Of a DNA stretch of 64,000 bases, positions 11,275 through 23,100 are shown in pieces. Below the pieces are notes generated by a model. The model was not told where the DNA came from, did not search any database, and saw only the letters and a list, made by a program, of their open reading frames with translations. Source of the DNA: Microglena sp. YARC (Eukaryota > Chlorophyta > Chlorophyceae > Chlamydomonadales > Chlamydomonadaceae); contig CM039462.1 of the NCBI GenBank assembly GCA_022414725.1, forward strand, positions 13,461,233 to 13,525,232. Direction: 5' to 3'. Made by a program: the position numbers and the translations under genes. The number at the start of each line of letters is the position of its first letter. The stretch's first letter is position 1.

Positions 11275-12770
11275 TGGGAAAGTCTGCTCTGGAGGGCCCA
11301 ATAAAACAGCTCAAAGGAGGGGACCGTCGTTACTGCTACTGGCTGTGTCAGGTGGGTTGCGATAGGGCGAGGTTGGGTTGTAGGTGTTGTGGTGTTGGGG
11401 TGGGGTGAGTACTAAGGAGGGGGGGGGGGGGGTGGGGGTGTAGTCTGCGCTGGAGGGGGCCCAAATGAAACGAGGCTCAAAGCGAGGATCGCCGTACTAG
11501 GCTACTGGCTGTTTCAGATGGATTGCTGTAGGGGAGCGTGGTGTAGGAGTAACAGTAGGATGTTGGGGGATGTTATGGTGCTTTTAGGGTGGGTGGTGTC
11601 GAGTGCTTGTAGGGTGAAGTTGCGAGGCTGTTGTCTACTCGGAGGGGCCGTGCCAACAAACCTCAAATGAGACCATCGATTCTGGCTACTGCTCTTTCGG
11701 TGGGTGCAGGTGGTGGTGGTGTAGGGGGTGGGGCTGGGGATACTGTAGCGGTGGGTGAACCGTTAGGTGGTAGTAAGCAGTGCTGTAGGTTGTAGGAGGG
11801 TGGGTGTGGGGGTGGGCTGTAGTCTGCTTGGAGGGCCAATGAAACTAGCTCAAAGGAGACGCCGTTACTGGCTATTGGCTGTTTTCAGGTGGGTGTTTAG
11901 GGTGTAGGGTGGAGGTGGGGGTGGGGCTACTGTATAGGGGGGGTGATGTAGGGTGGGTAGAAGCGTGCTTAGCGGTGTAGGAGGGTGTGGGGGGTGTGTG
12001 GGGGTGTAGTCTGCTCTTGGAGGCCCAATGAAACGTAGCTCAAAGTGAGACCGTCGGGTACTGGCTATTGGCTGTTTTCAGGTGGGTCGCAGTAAGGGAG
12101 GTGGTTGTAGGGGGGGGGGGGGGGGGGTGGGGGGGGCGGGCGGGGGTACTGTTTGGATGGGTGGGGGTGTTAGGGTTGCTGTAGGATGGGGGTGAATGTA
12201 GGCTGCTCTTGAGAGCCCGAGTCTGCAACAAGCTCAAAAGGAAACCATTGTTACTGCTACTGGCTGTTTCAGGTGGGTGCTGTAGGGGAGGTGGGTTGTA
12301 GCGTTTGATAGGGGGCGGAGCTGGGTTACTGTAGGGTGGGTGGTGTAGGCTCTGGTGGGTGTGGGTTGTATAGTATGTGGGGGGCTGAGCGGATTGGTGT
12401 TGGGTGAGGTGGGGTTGGGTGGTGCGGTTACTGTAGCGGGTGTGTTTGTGCCTGTGTGTGGGGTAGAGTCTGTAGGGTGTGGGGGTGTGGGGTAGAGTGC
12501 TGTAGGGGTGGGGGTAGAGTGCTTGTGGGGGGGGGGGTGGTTAGAGTGCTTTTGGGGGGGGGGGCGGGGGGTAGATTGCTTTAGGTATGGGGGGGGAGGG
12601 GGGGTTATGAGTGCTGTAGGTGAATGGGGGGGGGGGGGGGGGGGGGGGGGCTGTAGCCACTCTGAGGGTCCAATTCAACGGCTCAAAGAGACCATTCATT
12701 ACTGGCTACTGGCTGTTCAGGTGGAGGTTGCAGTAGTAGGGCGAGGGCTGTATGGCGGCGGGGTTGGTTG
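11275..12770 (+). CDS. Unknown exon (EGPMKQLKGDRRYW), 7 tandem copies
   Basis: Seven copies (about 11279, 11440, 11632, 11818, 12006, 12196, 12650) encode SALEGPMKQLKGDRRYW then LLAVS, preceded by gtag or tgtag acceptor-like ends and followed by CAG/GTGGGT donors. Introns are G-rich (gtagggtgggtggtg) with long G homopolymers. The coding core is kept much better than the intron, as expected of exon copies. The peptide is basic and aromatic, and I do not recognise its family. The order places it between the PA-like exons and the PKD-like exons. Confidence 0.45.
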
Positions 12771-12799
12771 TCGGGGGGGTTGAGTGCTGTACGGTGGGC

Positions 12800-13490
12800 G
12801 TGGGGGTGTGAACTTGAAAATTATTCCTATTGAAAATTACCGCCCTATATAGCTGGTGAAACGTGTGGACACCTAGCAGCAATCATGGCAGGCGAATTGT
12901 TGAGGACGCTTGCCGAGAGATAACGAGCCACGCCACACCACCAGCGAACACCAGCAAGCTGCAGCAAAGCGAGCAAAGTGAAAGTACCCTACGCCTCCTT
13001 ATACTGGTGAAAGATTCGGACATAGCGAGCAACATGGTAGCTATGTATGTATGTATTTACAGTCCAGGGGTAGGCCAAATAGGCTAAAGGGACTTGTCCC
13101 AACCGTATAGGAGGGCTTTATTAAAATGAAAAAGCACTGTATGAACTGAGCCCCCAAAACAATCGTTTAACCGACGTTTAGCAGTTGTTGAAAATTACCT
13201 GCCCTACCCTCCTTGTACAGGTGAAAAGCCGTGGACACAGCAAGCAACATGGCGGCAGCTCCGGTTGAGGTACGCTTCCGAAGTGATACGAGCCCCCGTG
13301 GTTGAGTCTATCTCTTTCCAGCTGTGGCACCAGCAACCTGGTTGAGGTCAACATCACTGTAGTCGCATAAAGTTGATAAAATGGTATTGGGGGTGTAAGT
13401 ATTGTTGCCCTCTCATGAACTTCTATCGCATGGTAAATATGGCATACAGAGCTCCCAGATGGTTGAGTCTGATCTCCCGTGAAAGGGTGG
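12800..13490 (+). other. Two copies of a short exon-like unit plus dispersed element
   Basis: Two related stretches (12830-12910 and 13185-13265) share gaaaattac, cctatataGCTGGTGAAA or CTTGTACAGGTGAAA, and a gtggacac segment followed by gcaa and atggc. A dispersed element lies between them at 13041-13175. The intervening sequence up to 13490 has splice-like junctions (tttccagctgtggcacc) but no recognisable domain. Confidence 0.3.
13041..13175 (+). repeat. Dispersed 'TTACAGTCCAGGGG' element, long copy
   Basis: A near-consensus copy with the right-hand extension (aaaatgaaaaagcactgtat then gaactgagcccccaaaac). It is preceded by gtatgtatgtatt, similar to the atgtatgtt that leads copies at 28670 and 29155. 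Length is about 135 bp. No coding potential. Confidence 0.8.
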
Positions 13491-14320
13491 CACCAAGTGA
13501 GCCCCCCCTGACTCCAAACACTGCTGGCCCTGTTGCATACCCCTCAGCAGGGCAATGGGACCACATGGTACACACCACACACAAACACAACCTTCTCTAT
13601 CTCCTTGTGGAGTGGACCAACCCCAAGTGAGCCCCCCTGACTCAAAAACACTGCTGGCCTGTTGCCATACCCATCAGCAGGCAATGGACATATGGTACAC
13701 ACACACACAAACACAAACCTCATCTATCTCCTTGTGAAGTGAAGACAAACAACCTAGATGAGCCTCCCCTGACTCCAAACACAAGCTGGCCCTGTTGTAT
13801 ACCCTCAGTCGGGGTGATGGAAGATATGGCCACCCACAACATTCACAAACACAAACGTCTCTATCTCCTTGTGAAGTGGGAACAACCCCAAGTGGCCCCC
13901 CCTGACTCCAAACACTGTGGCCCTGTTGCATACCCTTCAGTCGGGCAATGGACATATGGTACCACCACCACACACACAAACACAACCTTCTCTATCTCCG
14001 TTGTGAAGTGGACAACCCCAAGTGCAGCCTCCCTGACTCAAACACTGCTGGCCCTGTTGTATACCCCCAGCAGGGCCAATGGGACATATGGTACACACAC
14101 AACAAACACAACCTCTCTATTCCTTGTGAATGTGGACCACTAGTGAAGCCTCCCCTGACTCTAACACTCTGCCCTGTTGCATACCATCAGCAGGAGGCAA
14201 GGGACATATGGCACAACCACATTCACAAACACCCACCAAGGCCTCTCTATCTCCTTGGAAGTACAACCTCCAAGTGAGCCCCTCTGACTCTAACACGCTG
14301 GCCCTGTTGTATACCCTTCA
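13490..14320 (+). repeat. About 125-bp tandem repeat with exon-like core, 7 copies
   Basis: Units near 13495, 13622, 13750, 13885, 14013, 14137 and 14268 contain gtgagcccccctgactccaa, then acactgctggccctgttg, then a cagcagggcaatgg/atggtac segment, a (CA)n run, and tctatctccttgtgaagtgg. The part after each gttgtataccc-type end resembles that of the next array (gttgggtgatggaaagatat), suggesting a common exon border. The protein frame is unresolved. Confidence 0.55.
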
Positions 14321-15620
14321 GTTGGGTGATGGAAGATATCCTGGTACCAGCGTCGCATTGTCAATCGGTGTGATGTGACCCTCACAATTAACAGATGGTG
14401 CAGGAGGGTGCCTCCCGCAGAGAACTGCTCTAGAGCACTGAACATCATCCCCCCCCATCCCCCACCTCCCACTCCCCCACCCTCTACCAACCCATATGTC
14501 CTTACGCCAGCATTCAATTCGTTTTGTTTACGACACACATCTACATTATTCCACACAACAATACTGAACCATTACTTTAAACACTTCCCTGCTTCCTCCA
14601 TACCTCTTCACACTCGCTTGTGAGCTTGGGTGTGGGGGATATGTAACTTGTGTTCGATTGGTCATCTCAGCCACACACCACCAGCGCGTCGGCATAGTCT
14701 AATGGTGTGTGAATCGCGAGCCCTACTCACTGAACAGAGAGGGGGACGGTGCCCTCCGCACGATCCTCGCGCAACTGCCTCCTGTTCGGATCCGCCTCCC
14801 ACCCCATTCCCCCACCCGACCACTCCACTGGCCCCCCACCCCATCCCACCCCCACCCTCCCCCAACACACAAGCAACACATAATCACACACACAAGCCCA
14901 GTACTAAACACTGCCCTCCTTGGTGTATACCTCCAGTAGGGTGATGGGAGATTATGGTACACACACACACTGTCACAGCACACACTCACACATACACACA
15001 TTAACCACACAACCCCTACTAAATGCCCTCCTTGTTGTACACCCCAGTGGGGTGATGGGAGATATGGTACACACACACACACATACAGCACACACCACAC
15101 ACACATACACGTAAACACACACAACACTAGCAAAAACCCCTACTAACACTGCCCTCCTTGTTGCAACACCCCAGTTGGGGCGATGGGAAAGATATGGTAC
15201 CGGCATTGCAATCGTCAACGTTGTGTGATGCGACCTCTCAACTAACGGATGGGGGGACAGTGCCTCCGGCAGATTTACCACTGCTCTGGGATCAACCCCA
15301 GCCCCAATCACAAACACACACACACAGACACACACACACATACACACACACACACACACACACATAAACACACACACAAGCACGAACCCATACTATACAA
15401 CTAGCTCTCCTACCTCACACCCTTCAGTTGGGTGATGGAAAGATATGGCACCGGCGTTGCCATGCGTCAGACGTGTGTGATACGACCCTCACTACTAACA
15501 GATGGGGGGACGGTCCTGGCCATCGGCAGTATGCGACTGCTCTGGGATACCGGTCCCATCTTCCGGAGTCCCCTATCAGCCCCTGCTCAGGCCCCTGTCC
15601 TCAAGTTTCAGCTAAGGTGA
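14320..15620 (+). CDS. Unknown exon (LGDGKIWHRR-like), 3 main copies plus fragments
   Basis: Copies at about 14325-14450, 15170-15300 and 15425-15615 share ttgggtgatggaaagatatg, then ccggcgttgc, then gtgtgatgcgaccctcac, then taacagatggggggacggtg and ctgctctgggat. Partial copies (first 35 bp only) lie at 14925 and 15040. The last copy is longest and ends tcaagtttcag just before ctaaggtgag, a plausible donor. Introns are (CA)n rich. No known family could be named. The interval 14630-14880 is non-repetitive and unassigned. Confidence 0.35.
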
Positions 15621-15830
15621 GTGGTGTGTGGGTGGGTTGGGTGGGGTCAGGGGTTGGGGTTGGAGGTTAAGTTGGGTTGGTGGGTGGGTGGGTGGGGGGT
15701 GGGGGGAAGGGGGGGCAAGGATGAAAATCTTGGTGATTTGGTGGTAGGTTGATCAGAGACCCTCAGAGTCTAAAGGGCTGAAGCGCATATTTTTTAGAAT
15801 TATCGAAATTTTGACTTTTCAAATCCTACT
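15620..15830 (+). other. G-rich intron-like spacer
   Basis: Begins with gtgagtggtgtgtgggtggg, a donor-like start after the preceding exon copy, and continues as GGT-rich sequence. No gene seen. Confidence 0.4.
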
Positions 15831-17760
15831 ACAAAGGATCCAGTAGATTCAAGAGGCCAAGGCTGAAGCGCATGCGTTCCGACTGTTGGTGGTAGGGGTT
15901 CGATAAGCCTTGTCGTCCCATGGGAAACATTGATTCGCGATAAGCTTGGTGTGCGACCAAACACGAACAAGGGAAAAACCCAAGGACTGTGGTATCGCCG
16001 TACATAGGAAACATGCATACACCTCAAACCGAGCGTGTTTGCCATAGTGCTCCATGGTTACTCTTCCATTGTACTCATTGTAACTCATTGTACTCCATTG
16101 TACTCCACTGTACTCCACTTGGTACTGCCAGTGTTTTCCATTGTGGTGACAACAGACAGCACCGCTGTCTCGTGTTTCTAACACAATTTAAACCGAACAA
16201 ACAAGGACATAAACCCCTTGGACTGTAGCATTATACATAAACATGCATGCACTAACCACTTTAAAACCGACTCACAAACAAGGACCACAAACCCCTTTGG
16301 ACTGTAGCATATACATAACATGCAATGCACCTAACCACTTTAATAACCGACAACATAACAAGGACAAACAAACCCTTGGACTGTAGCATTACATAAACAT
16401 GCATGCACTAACAATTTAAAACGGAACACATCAGTGAACAGGACAACTAAACCTGGACTGTAGTATACATGTATTCATGCATGCACCTAAAACACGCATG
16501 TCACCCACCGACTTTTCATTGGTAACTCTTCCTCTTGTTCCAATCTGTACTACCACTGTAATCCATTGTAATCCATTGTGGTGAAACAACACAGCAAAAC
16601 CGCTGTCTCGTGTAATTCTAACCAACCTAAACAGACACAAACACTGGATCGCACAAACCCCTGGGGAACTGTAGTATACATGTATTCATGCATGGCAACC
16701 TAAAACACGGCGTTCACCACATTCCTCCATTGTCTCCACTGGTACTATCCACTGTCCTCGACATCATTGTACTCTTTTCACTGTACTCCATATCCCTTCT
16801 GTCCTCCCATTGTACCCCTTCTGGTACTCCAACCATGTATGAACAATTAGGTCACCGGCGTGCCCTCCTGCTCGCTTTCTGTCGTGTTTTTTAACCATAC
16901 GCGGAAACCGAGACAGACAAGGACATACTACAACATTGGAAACCGCTGGACTGTAGCATATACATTTAAAACATGCATGCACCTCAAATAAATCATGTCC
17001 ACCACATGCGGAGGGCAACTACAGTCAACTCCTGGTTGTTACAGTCGAGGACTAGTGCAGGTCTTGAACCGTCTTGTCCTCAGACTCAAGTCTTGGAACT
17101 CTATCCATTGTACCACTGTTCTCCGCACTGTACTCGCCATTGTACTCTCAGCTGTACTCTTAATGTAACTTTCCATTGTACTCCATGTGGTGGACTACCA
17201 CAGTACTGCGGCTGCTTGTGTGTAAACTAACCCTCAAATAGAGCACAACCGCAACCCCCTGGACTGTAAAAAGCATACATGCATCCTCAAACACGCGTAA
17301 CCACCTACATCGCAGAGGGCAACCACACTCTGGGTTGTCAATAGTTGAGGGACTTCGCAGGGTTCATGTCCTCCTCAAGTCTTATACTCCCCATTGTACC
17401 TCCACTGGTACTCCCCATTGGTATCCATTGTACCCTATTGAACTTAATTGTACTCTACTGTACTCTACTGTACTCTGTTGTATGAACAATTAAGCACCGC
17501 TGTTTCGTGTTTCTGACCAACATAATCAGACACAAACAGGGTCCACAACCCCTGGAGCTGTAGCAATACATATATAGCATGCAATGCACCTCAAACACAC
17601 GTATGCGCCAACATGCAGGAGGGCAACCAACACTCTTGTTGTCACATGTCGATGGACTTTCGCAGGTCTTGTCCTCCTCAAATCCTACTCTATTGTGGGT
17701 TGACACACAGCGCCAGTGTCCGTGTTGGCAAACCCACCCCAAGAGCCTGGCACTGTGTTT
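15830..17760 (+). repeat. Tandem array with TACTCCATTG minisatellite
   Basis: Units of roughly 250-300 bp combine caaacccctggactgtagca, tacataaacatgcatgcacc, caaacacgcgt with cacca, and a run of tactccattg or tactccactg decamers, ending in gaccgctgtctcgtgtttct. They recur near 16000, 16220, 16290, 16390, 16450, 16650, 16930, 17250 and 17540. The words cctggactgta resemble the reverse complement of the dispersed element's core. Coding status is unknown. Confidence 0.55.
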
Positions 17761-19150
17761 GATAGCATTTGGATCTACGGTGGGTGCTAATGATTAGCGT
17801 AAATTATTAGGCCATTGTCTGCAAACTGTGTCAGGTGCAGCAGTGTGGTCAGTGTTGGACTTCGCCAATGTCTCGTGTGGCAAACCTAGTACTCCACGAG
17901 CTTGGCTCTGCATTTGGATCTACGGTGGGTGCTTAACGACTGTGCTGTGGGTGTTTACAAACTTGTAACTGTGTCAGCGTGCTGGCAGTGTCTTGTGCGC
18001 TTATGATCGTAGTTATTATTAGGTCATTGTCATAAAAAGACAGGGTGACTTGTAAGACAAGTTGTGTAGAATTGTTGCCAGGTGGAGTAGTGTGTCAGTG
18101 TAGGATCGCCAATGTCCCGAGTGGCAAACCCACCCCAAGAGCCTGGCTCTGCATTTGGATCTACGATGGGCGCTTACAAACTGTGCTGTGGGTGTTTATA
18201 AACTTGCAAACTGTGCTGTGGGTGTTTATAAACTTGCAAACTGTGTCAGGTGGCAAGCGGTGTGTGGGTGCTTATAATTCGCATACCGTATTATTAGGAG
18301 CCATTGTGAGACATACAATATACAGGGGTGTCTCGTGCCCTCGTGTAAATCGTGTAAAATTGTTGCCAGGTGCAAAAGTGTGTCAGTGTAGGACCGCCGA
18401 TGTCTCGTGTGGCAAACCCACTTCAAGAGCCTGGCACTGAGAAAAGGTTTGCATTCGGCTCTACGGTGGGTGCTTATGACTCGCGTATTATTACGCCATT
18501 GTCGCAAACTGTGTCAGGTGCAGTAGTCGTTGAAGCAGTGTTGGCTCATTCGGTGTCTTGTGGGTGCAAACCCAATCCTGGCATGTGCTGCATTTGGCTC
18601 TACAATGGGTTCTCTCCACAATATACTGCTGCTGTGGGGTGGTTTATTAAACTTGCAAACTGTGTCAGGTGCCTGCAGTGTGTGTGTGCTTGATATCTCC
18701 CTTGTATTCGCGTATCTATTAGGCCTGTTTTGGAATTGTCATGGTTTAAAATGTCTAGACAGGGTGTCTCGTGGCCACGTGTGTAGAATTGTTGTCAGGT
18801 GCAGCAGTGCGTCAGTGTTGGAGCGCCGATGTCTTGTTGTGCTGGCGAACCCACTTCCAAGAGCCTGGCACTGCATTTGGATCAACAAGTGGTGCTTACA
18901 AACTTGCAAACTGTGTCAGGTCCAGCAGTTCGTGGGTGCTTATGCTTTGCATATTATTAGGCCATTGACATAAAATAGACAGGGCGACTCGTAGGCAAGG
19001 GTGTATAATTGCAGTCAGGTGCATCAGTGTGTCAGTGTTGAATTGCCGATGTCTCATGTGGTACACCCACTCAAGAGCCTGGCACTGCATTTTAATGTAC
19101 GGTAGGTGCTCATGATTTGCGTATTATTACGCCATTGTGACGAATTGTGT
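17700..19150 (+). CDS. Unknown exon (ANPLQEPGTAFGST), about 6 tandem copies
   Basis: Units near 17820, 18060, 18360, 18510, 18775 and 19005 share a core readable as LCQVQQCVSVGSPMSRVANP then LQEPGTAFGST, with flanks gtgggtgcttatgattcgcg and tattattaggccattgtc. A fragment of the core also lies at 17715-17780. The core is better conserved than the flanks and ends in acGGTGGGT, a possible donor. The peptide is Cys-containing and of unknown family. Most copies carry one-base slips. It lies between other amplified exons of the presumed protease gene. Confidence 0.4.
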
Positions 19151-19244
19151 CAGGCTGCCAGGTGTGTCTACACTCTAACCACGCATTTTTAACCACTCCA
19201 CCACTGGGTACACTGCACTAACCACTCCTCACCAACCCTCCACG

Positions 19245-19595
19245 TACAGGTCACCCTTGATTTTGGATCCACAGACCTTCCCAAACGAGCATCATCTGGA
19301 ACAGCATACACTCATTTTAAGCTGGAGCGCAGTCAGCTGTACCCACACACTCCGTCCACACACTCTAACCACTCCACCACTGGGTACACTCTAACCACAC
19401 ATTTTAACCATTCCACCACTGGGCACACTATAACCACACATTTTAACCACTCCACCACTGGGTACACACTAACCAGTCCACCAACCCTCCACGTACAGGT
19501 CACCCTTGATTTTGGATCCACAGACCTCCCCAAACGAGCATCATCTGGGACTGCATACACTCATTTCAAGCTGGAACGCAGTCAGCTGCTAGGTG
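19245..19595 (+). CDS. Unknown exon (TLDFGSTDLPKRASSGTAY), 2 copies
   Basis: Two well-preserved copies (19248-19343 and 19498-19593) follow an acceptor-like cctccacgtacag and encode VTLDFGSTDLPKRASSGTAY then THFKLERSQL. The second ends in ctag/gtgagcaag, a canonical donor. The interval between them is made of ccaccactgggtacactctaacc repeats. The two copies differ at only a few bases, mainly third positions (ttaag/ttcaag, gagcgc/gaacgc), which suggests a functional exon. The family is not recognised; it could be a beta-strand-rich extracellular segment. Confidence 0.5.
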
Positions 19596-20100
19596 AGCAA
19601 GCAATCAAAAGAACCCGGCAGGCAAGAAAACCATTGTGATCCGCAGAAAACAGCACAGAAGACAACAAAACCACTGTAGTCGACATAAACCAACCCAGCA
19701 CGGCAGGCAAGAAAACCATTGTGATCCGCAGAAAACAGCACAGCAGACAACAAAACCATTGTAGTCCACATAAACCAACCCAGCACGGCAGGCAAGAAAA
19801 CCATTGTGATCCGCAGAAAACAGCACAGCAGACAAAAAACCATTGTAGTCCACATAAACCAACCCAGCAAGGCAGGCAAGAAAACCATTGTGATCCGCAG
19901 AAAACAGCACAGCAGACAACAAAACCATAGTGGTCCACATAAACCAACCCAGCAGACAACCAAACGAATGTGATCCATTGTAAAAACCGGCGGAGAACAA
20001 CAGCATTGTGATCCACAGAAACCAACCCAGCAGACAACAAAAGAATGTGATCATTGCTAAAAACCAGCGGAGAACAACAGCATTGTGATCCACAGAAATG
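19595..20100 (+). repeat. About 85-90-bp minisatellite
   Basis: Units of gaaaaccattgtgatccgca, gaaaacagcacagcagacaa, caaaaccattgtagtccaca and taaaccaacccagcacggca repeat about five times from 19625. The unit is a longer relative of the 40-bp unit that follows, and probably its source. Confidence 0.85.
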
Positions 20101-23100
20101 AACAGCAGATAACTTACTCATCGTTATCCACAGAAACCATTCAAGCAGACAAATACCACTCCCCCCTATTTGGTATCCACGCAACCCAACCCAGCAGACA
20201 AATACACTATTGGTTCCACGCAACCCATCCTGCAGACAAATACACCATTGTGATTCCACGCAACCCAACCCAGCAGACAAAACTACACCATTGTGATCCA
20301 CGCAACCAACCCAGCAGACAAATACACCATTGTGATCCAGCAACCAACCCAGCAGACAATCACACCCATTGTGATCCACCGCACCTCAACCCAGCACAAA
20401 TTACCCATTGTGATCCCACGCAACCCAACCCAGCACAAATACACCAATCCACAGCAGACACCATTGGATCACGCATACCACAACCCGCGCAGACAAATTA
20501 TTGTGTATCAACGCGCATTGTGATCCCCAACCAACCCAGCAGACAAATAACCATCCACTCCTAATACGTACACCATTGTGTCCACGCAACCCATCACCAC
20601 TCCATTTGCCAAGACCGCAAATTGTGACACCATACACCATGTGATCCACCCAGCAACCCATTCCCGCAGAGCCATTGTGATCCACGCAACCCAACCCAGC
20701 AGACAAATACACCATTGTGATCCACGCAACCCAACCCAGCAGACAAATACACCATTGTGATCCACGCAACCCAACCCAGCAGACAAATACACCATTGTGA
20801 TCCACGCAACCCAACCCAGCAGACAAATTACTTCGCATTGTGACGCCAAAACCCAGAGCATACCACCATTGTGCATCCACGCAACCCAAACCCAGCAGAC
20901 AACTACACATTGTGATCCACGCAACCCAACCCAGCAGACAAATACACCATTGTGATCCACGCAACCCAACCAGCAGACAAATACACCATTGTGATCCACG
21001 CAACCCAACCCAGCAGACAAATACACCCATTGTGATCCACGCAACCCAACCCAGCAGACAAATACGCCCATTGTGATCCACGCACGCCAACCCAGCAGAA
21101 CAAAATACACCATTGTGATCCACGCAACCAATTCAGAAAATACCCTTTGTGGTCCATAAGCAACCCACCCAGACAAATACACCATTGTGAATCCACAACC
21201 CAACCCACAGACAAAATACACCATGTGAATCCACACCTAGCAACCCAACCAGCAGACCAACTATACGCAATCAACAGCAGACAAATACACTTGTGATGCA
21301 CACCAAACCCAGCAACAACAATACAACCCAACCCAAAACTCCAGCAGACAAATACACCATTGTGATCCACGCAACCCAACCCAGCAACAACTACACCAAT
21401 TGTGATCCACGCAACCCAACCCAGCAGACAAATACACCATTGTGATCCACGCAACCCCAACCAATACACCATTAGTGATCAACCACCCAGACAAAATACA
21501 CTTGTGATACACACAGCAGACAAAGTTGGTGTGATCACGTGCAACTAACCAACCCAGCAGACAAAACACATTGATGATCCAATTGTGACGCAACCCAACC
21601 CAGCAGAAAATACGCCATTGTCCACGACCCCAACCAGCAGAAACAAATCCCATTGTGTCCACGCAACCCGAGCAGACAACATACACCATTTTGCACGCAC
21701 AAATACAACCAGCAGACAATACACCTGATCCACGCAACCCAACCAGCAGACAAAATACACCATGTGATTCAAACCACGCAAACCCAACACCAGCAGACAA
21801 CCATTGTGTCAGCAGCAGACAAAGCAGACAAATACACCACGCACCCACCCAGCAGACAAAATTGTGTGATCCACGCAACCCAACCCAGCACACAATACAC
21901 CATTGTGATCCACGCAACCCAACCCAGCAGACAAATACACCATTGTGATCCACGCAACCCAACCCAGCAGACAAACAACACCATTCTGATCCACGCACCC
22001 AACCCAGCCAGACAAATACACCATTGTGATCCCGCAACCCAACCCAGCAGACAAATACACCATTGTGATCCACGCAACCCAACCCAGCAGACAAATACAC
22101 CATTGTGATCCACGCAACCCAACCCAGCAGACAAATACACCATTGTGATCCACGCAACCCAACCCAGCAGACAAATACACCATTGTGATCCACGCAACCC
22201 AACCCAGCAGACAAATACGCCATTGTGATCCACGCAACCCAACCCAGCAGACAAATACACCATTGTGATCCACGCAACCCCCAAACCAGCAGACAAATAC
22301 AACCATTGCAACCCAAACTCGGAGCAACTCGATTGTGATCGCAACCAACCCAGCAGAAAATAACAAATATCTCATTGGTGATCACCATTGTGATCCACGG
22401 TCAACCAACCAGCTAACAAATACCATTGTGATCCCGCACCACCCAGCAGACACCATCGCCATTGTGACTCACAGCAACCCAAAACCCAGCAGACAAATAC
22501 ACCATTGTGAGTGTGGAATTCCACGCAACCCCAAAATACCAGCAGAACAAACCAGCAGACAAATACACCATTCCACGCAACAACCCAGCAGACAAAATAC
22601 ACATTGTGAATCACGTGAAACCCAAGCCCAGCAGACAATAAATTTACACATGTGATCCACGCAACCCACCCAGCAGACAAATACGCCTTTGACACCACCC
22701 AAGCCCAAGGGAACCGAGCAGCAGTTGTGACAAATACACCAACCAGCAGACAATACACCATTGTGATCACGCAACCAAACCCAGCAGGACAAACTGGGTA
22801 AGCATTGTGATCCACGCAACCCAACCCAGCAATGACAAATCACCACCACATAATGTGATCCACGCAACCCAACCCAGCAGACAAAACGCCATTTAATGTG
22901 ATCCACGCCCAACCCAGCCACCCAGTGATCAGACAGACCCAGCACGACAAATACACCATTTGTATCCACGCAACCCAACCAGCAGACAAATACACATGAT
23001 TTTGTGGTGCCTATCCACGCAAACCAACCCAGCAACAAATAAACCCAACCCAGTGCATCCAAGACAAAGCAGACAAAATACACCATTGTGATCCACGCAA

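Noticed and set aside
14685..14800. tRNA gene (A-box-like tagtctaatgg, B-box-like gttcggatcc)
   Set aside because: The spacing of about 90 bp and the lack of paired arms do not support a tRNA; chance box matches are common.
15440..15470. Catalytic-Ser box of the subtilase (MAPALPC against MATPAVA)
   Set aside because: The resemblance needs a frame that is not kept in the other copies, and the preceding G-T-S is missing.
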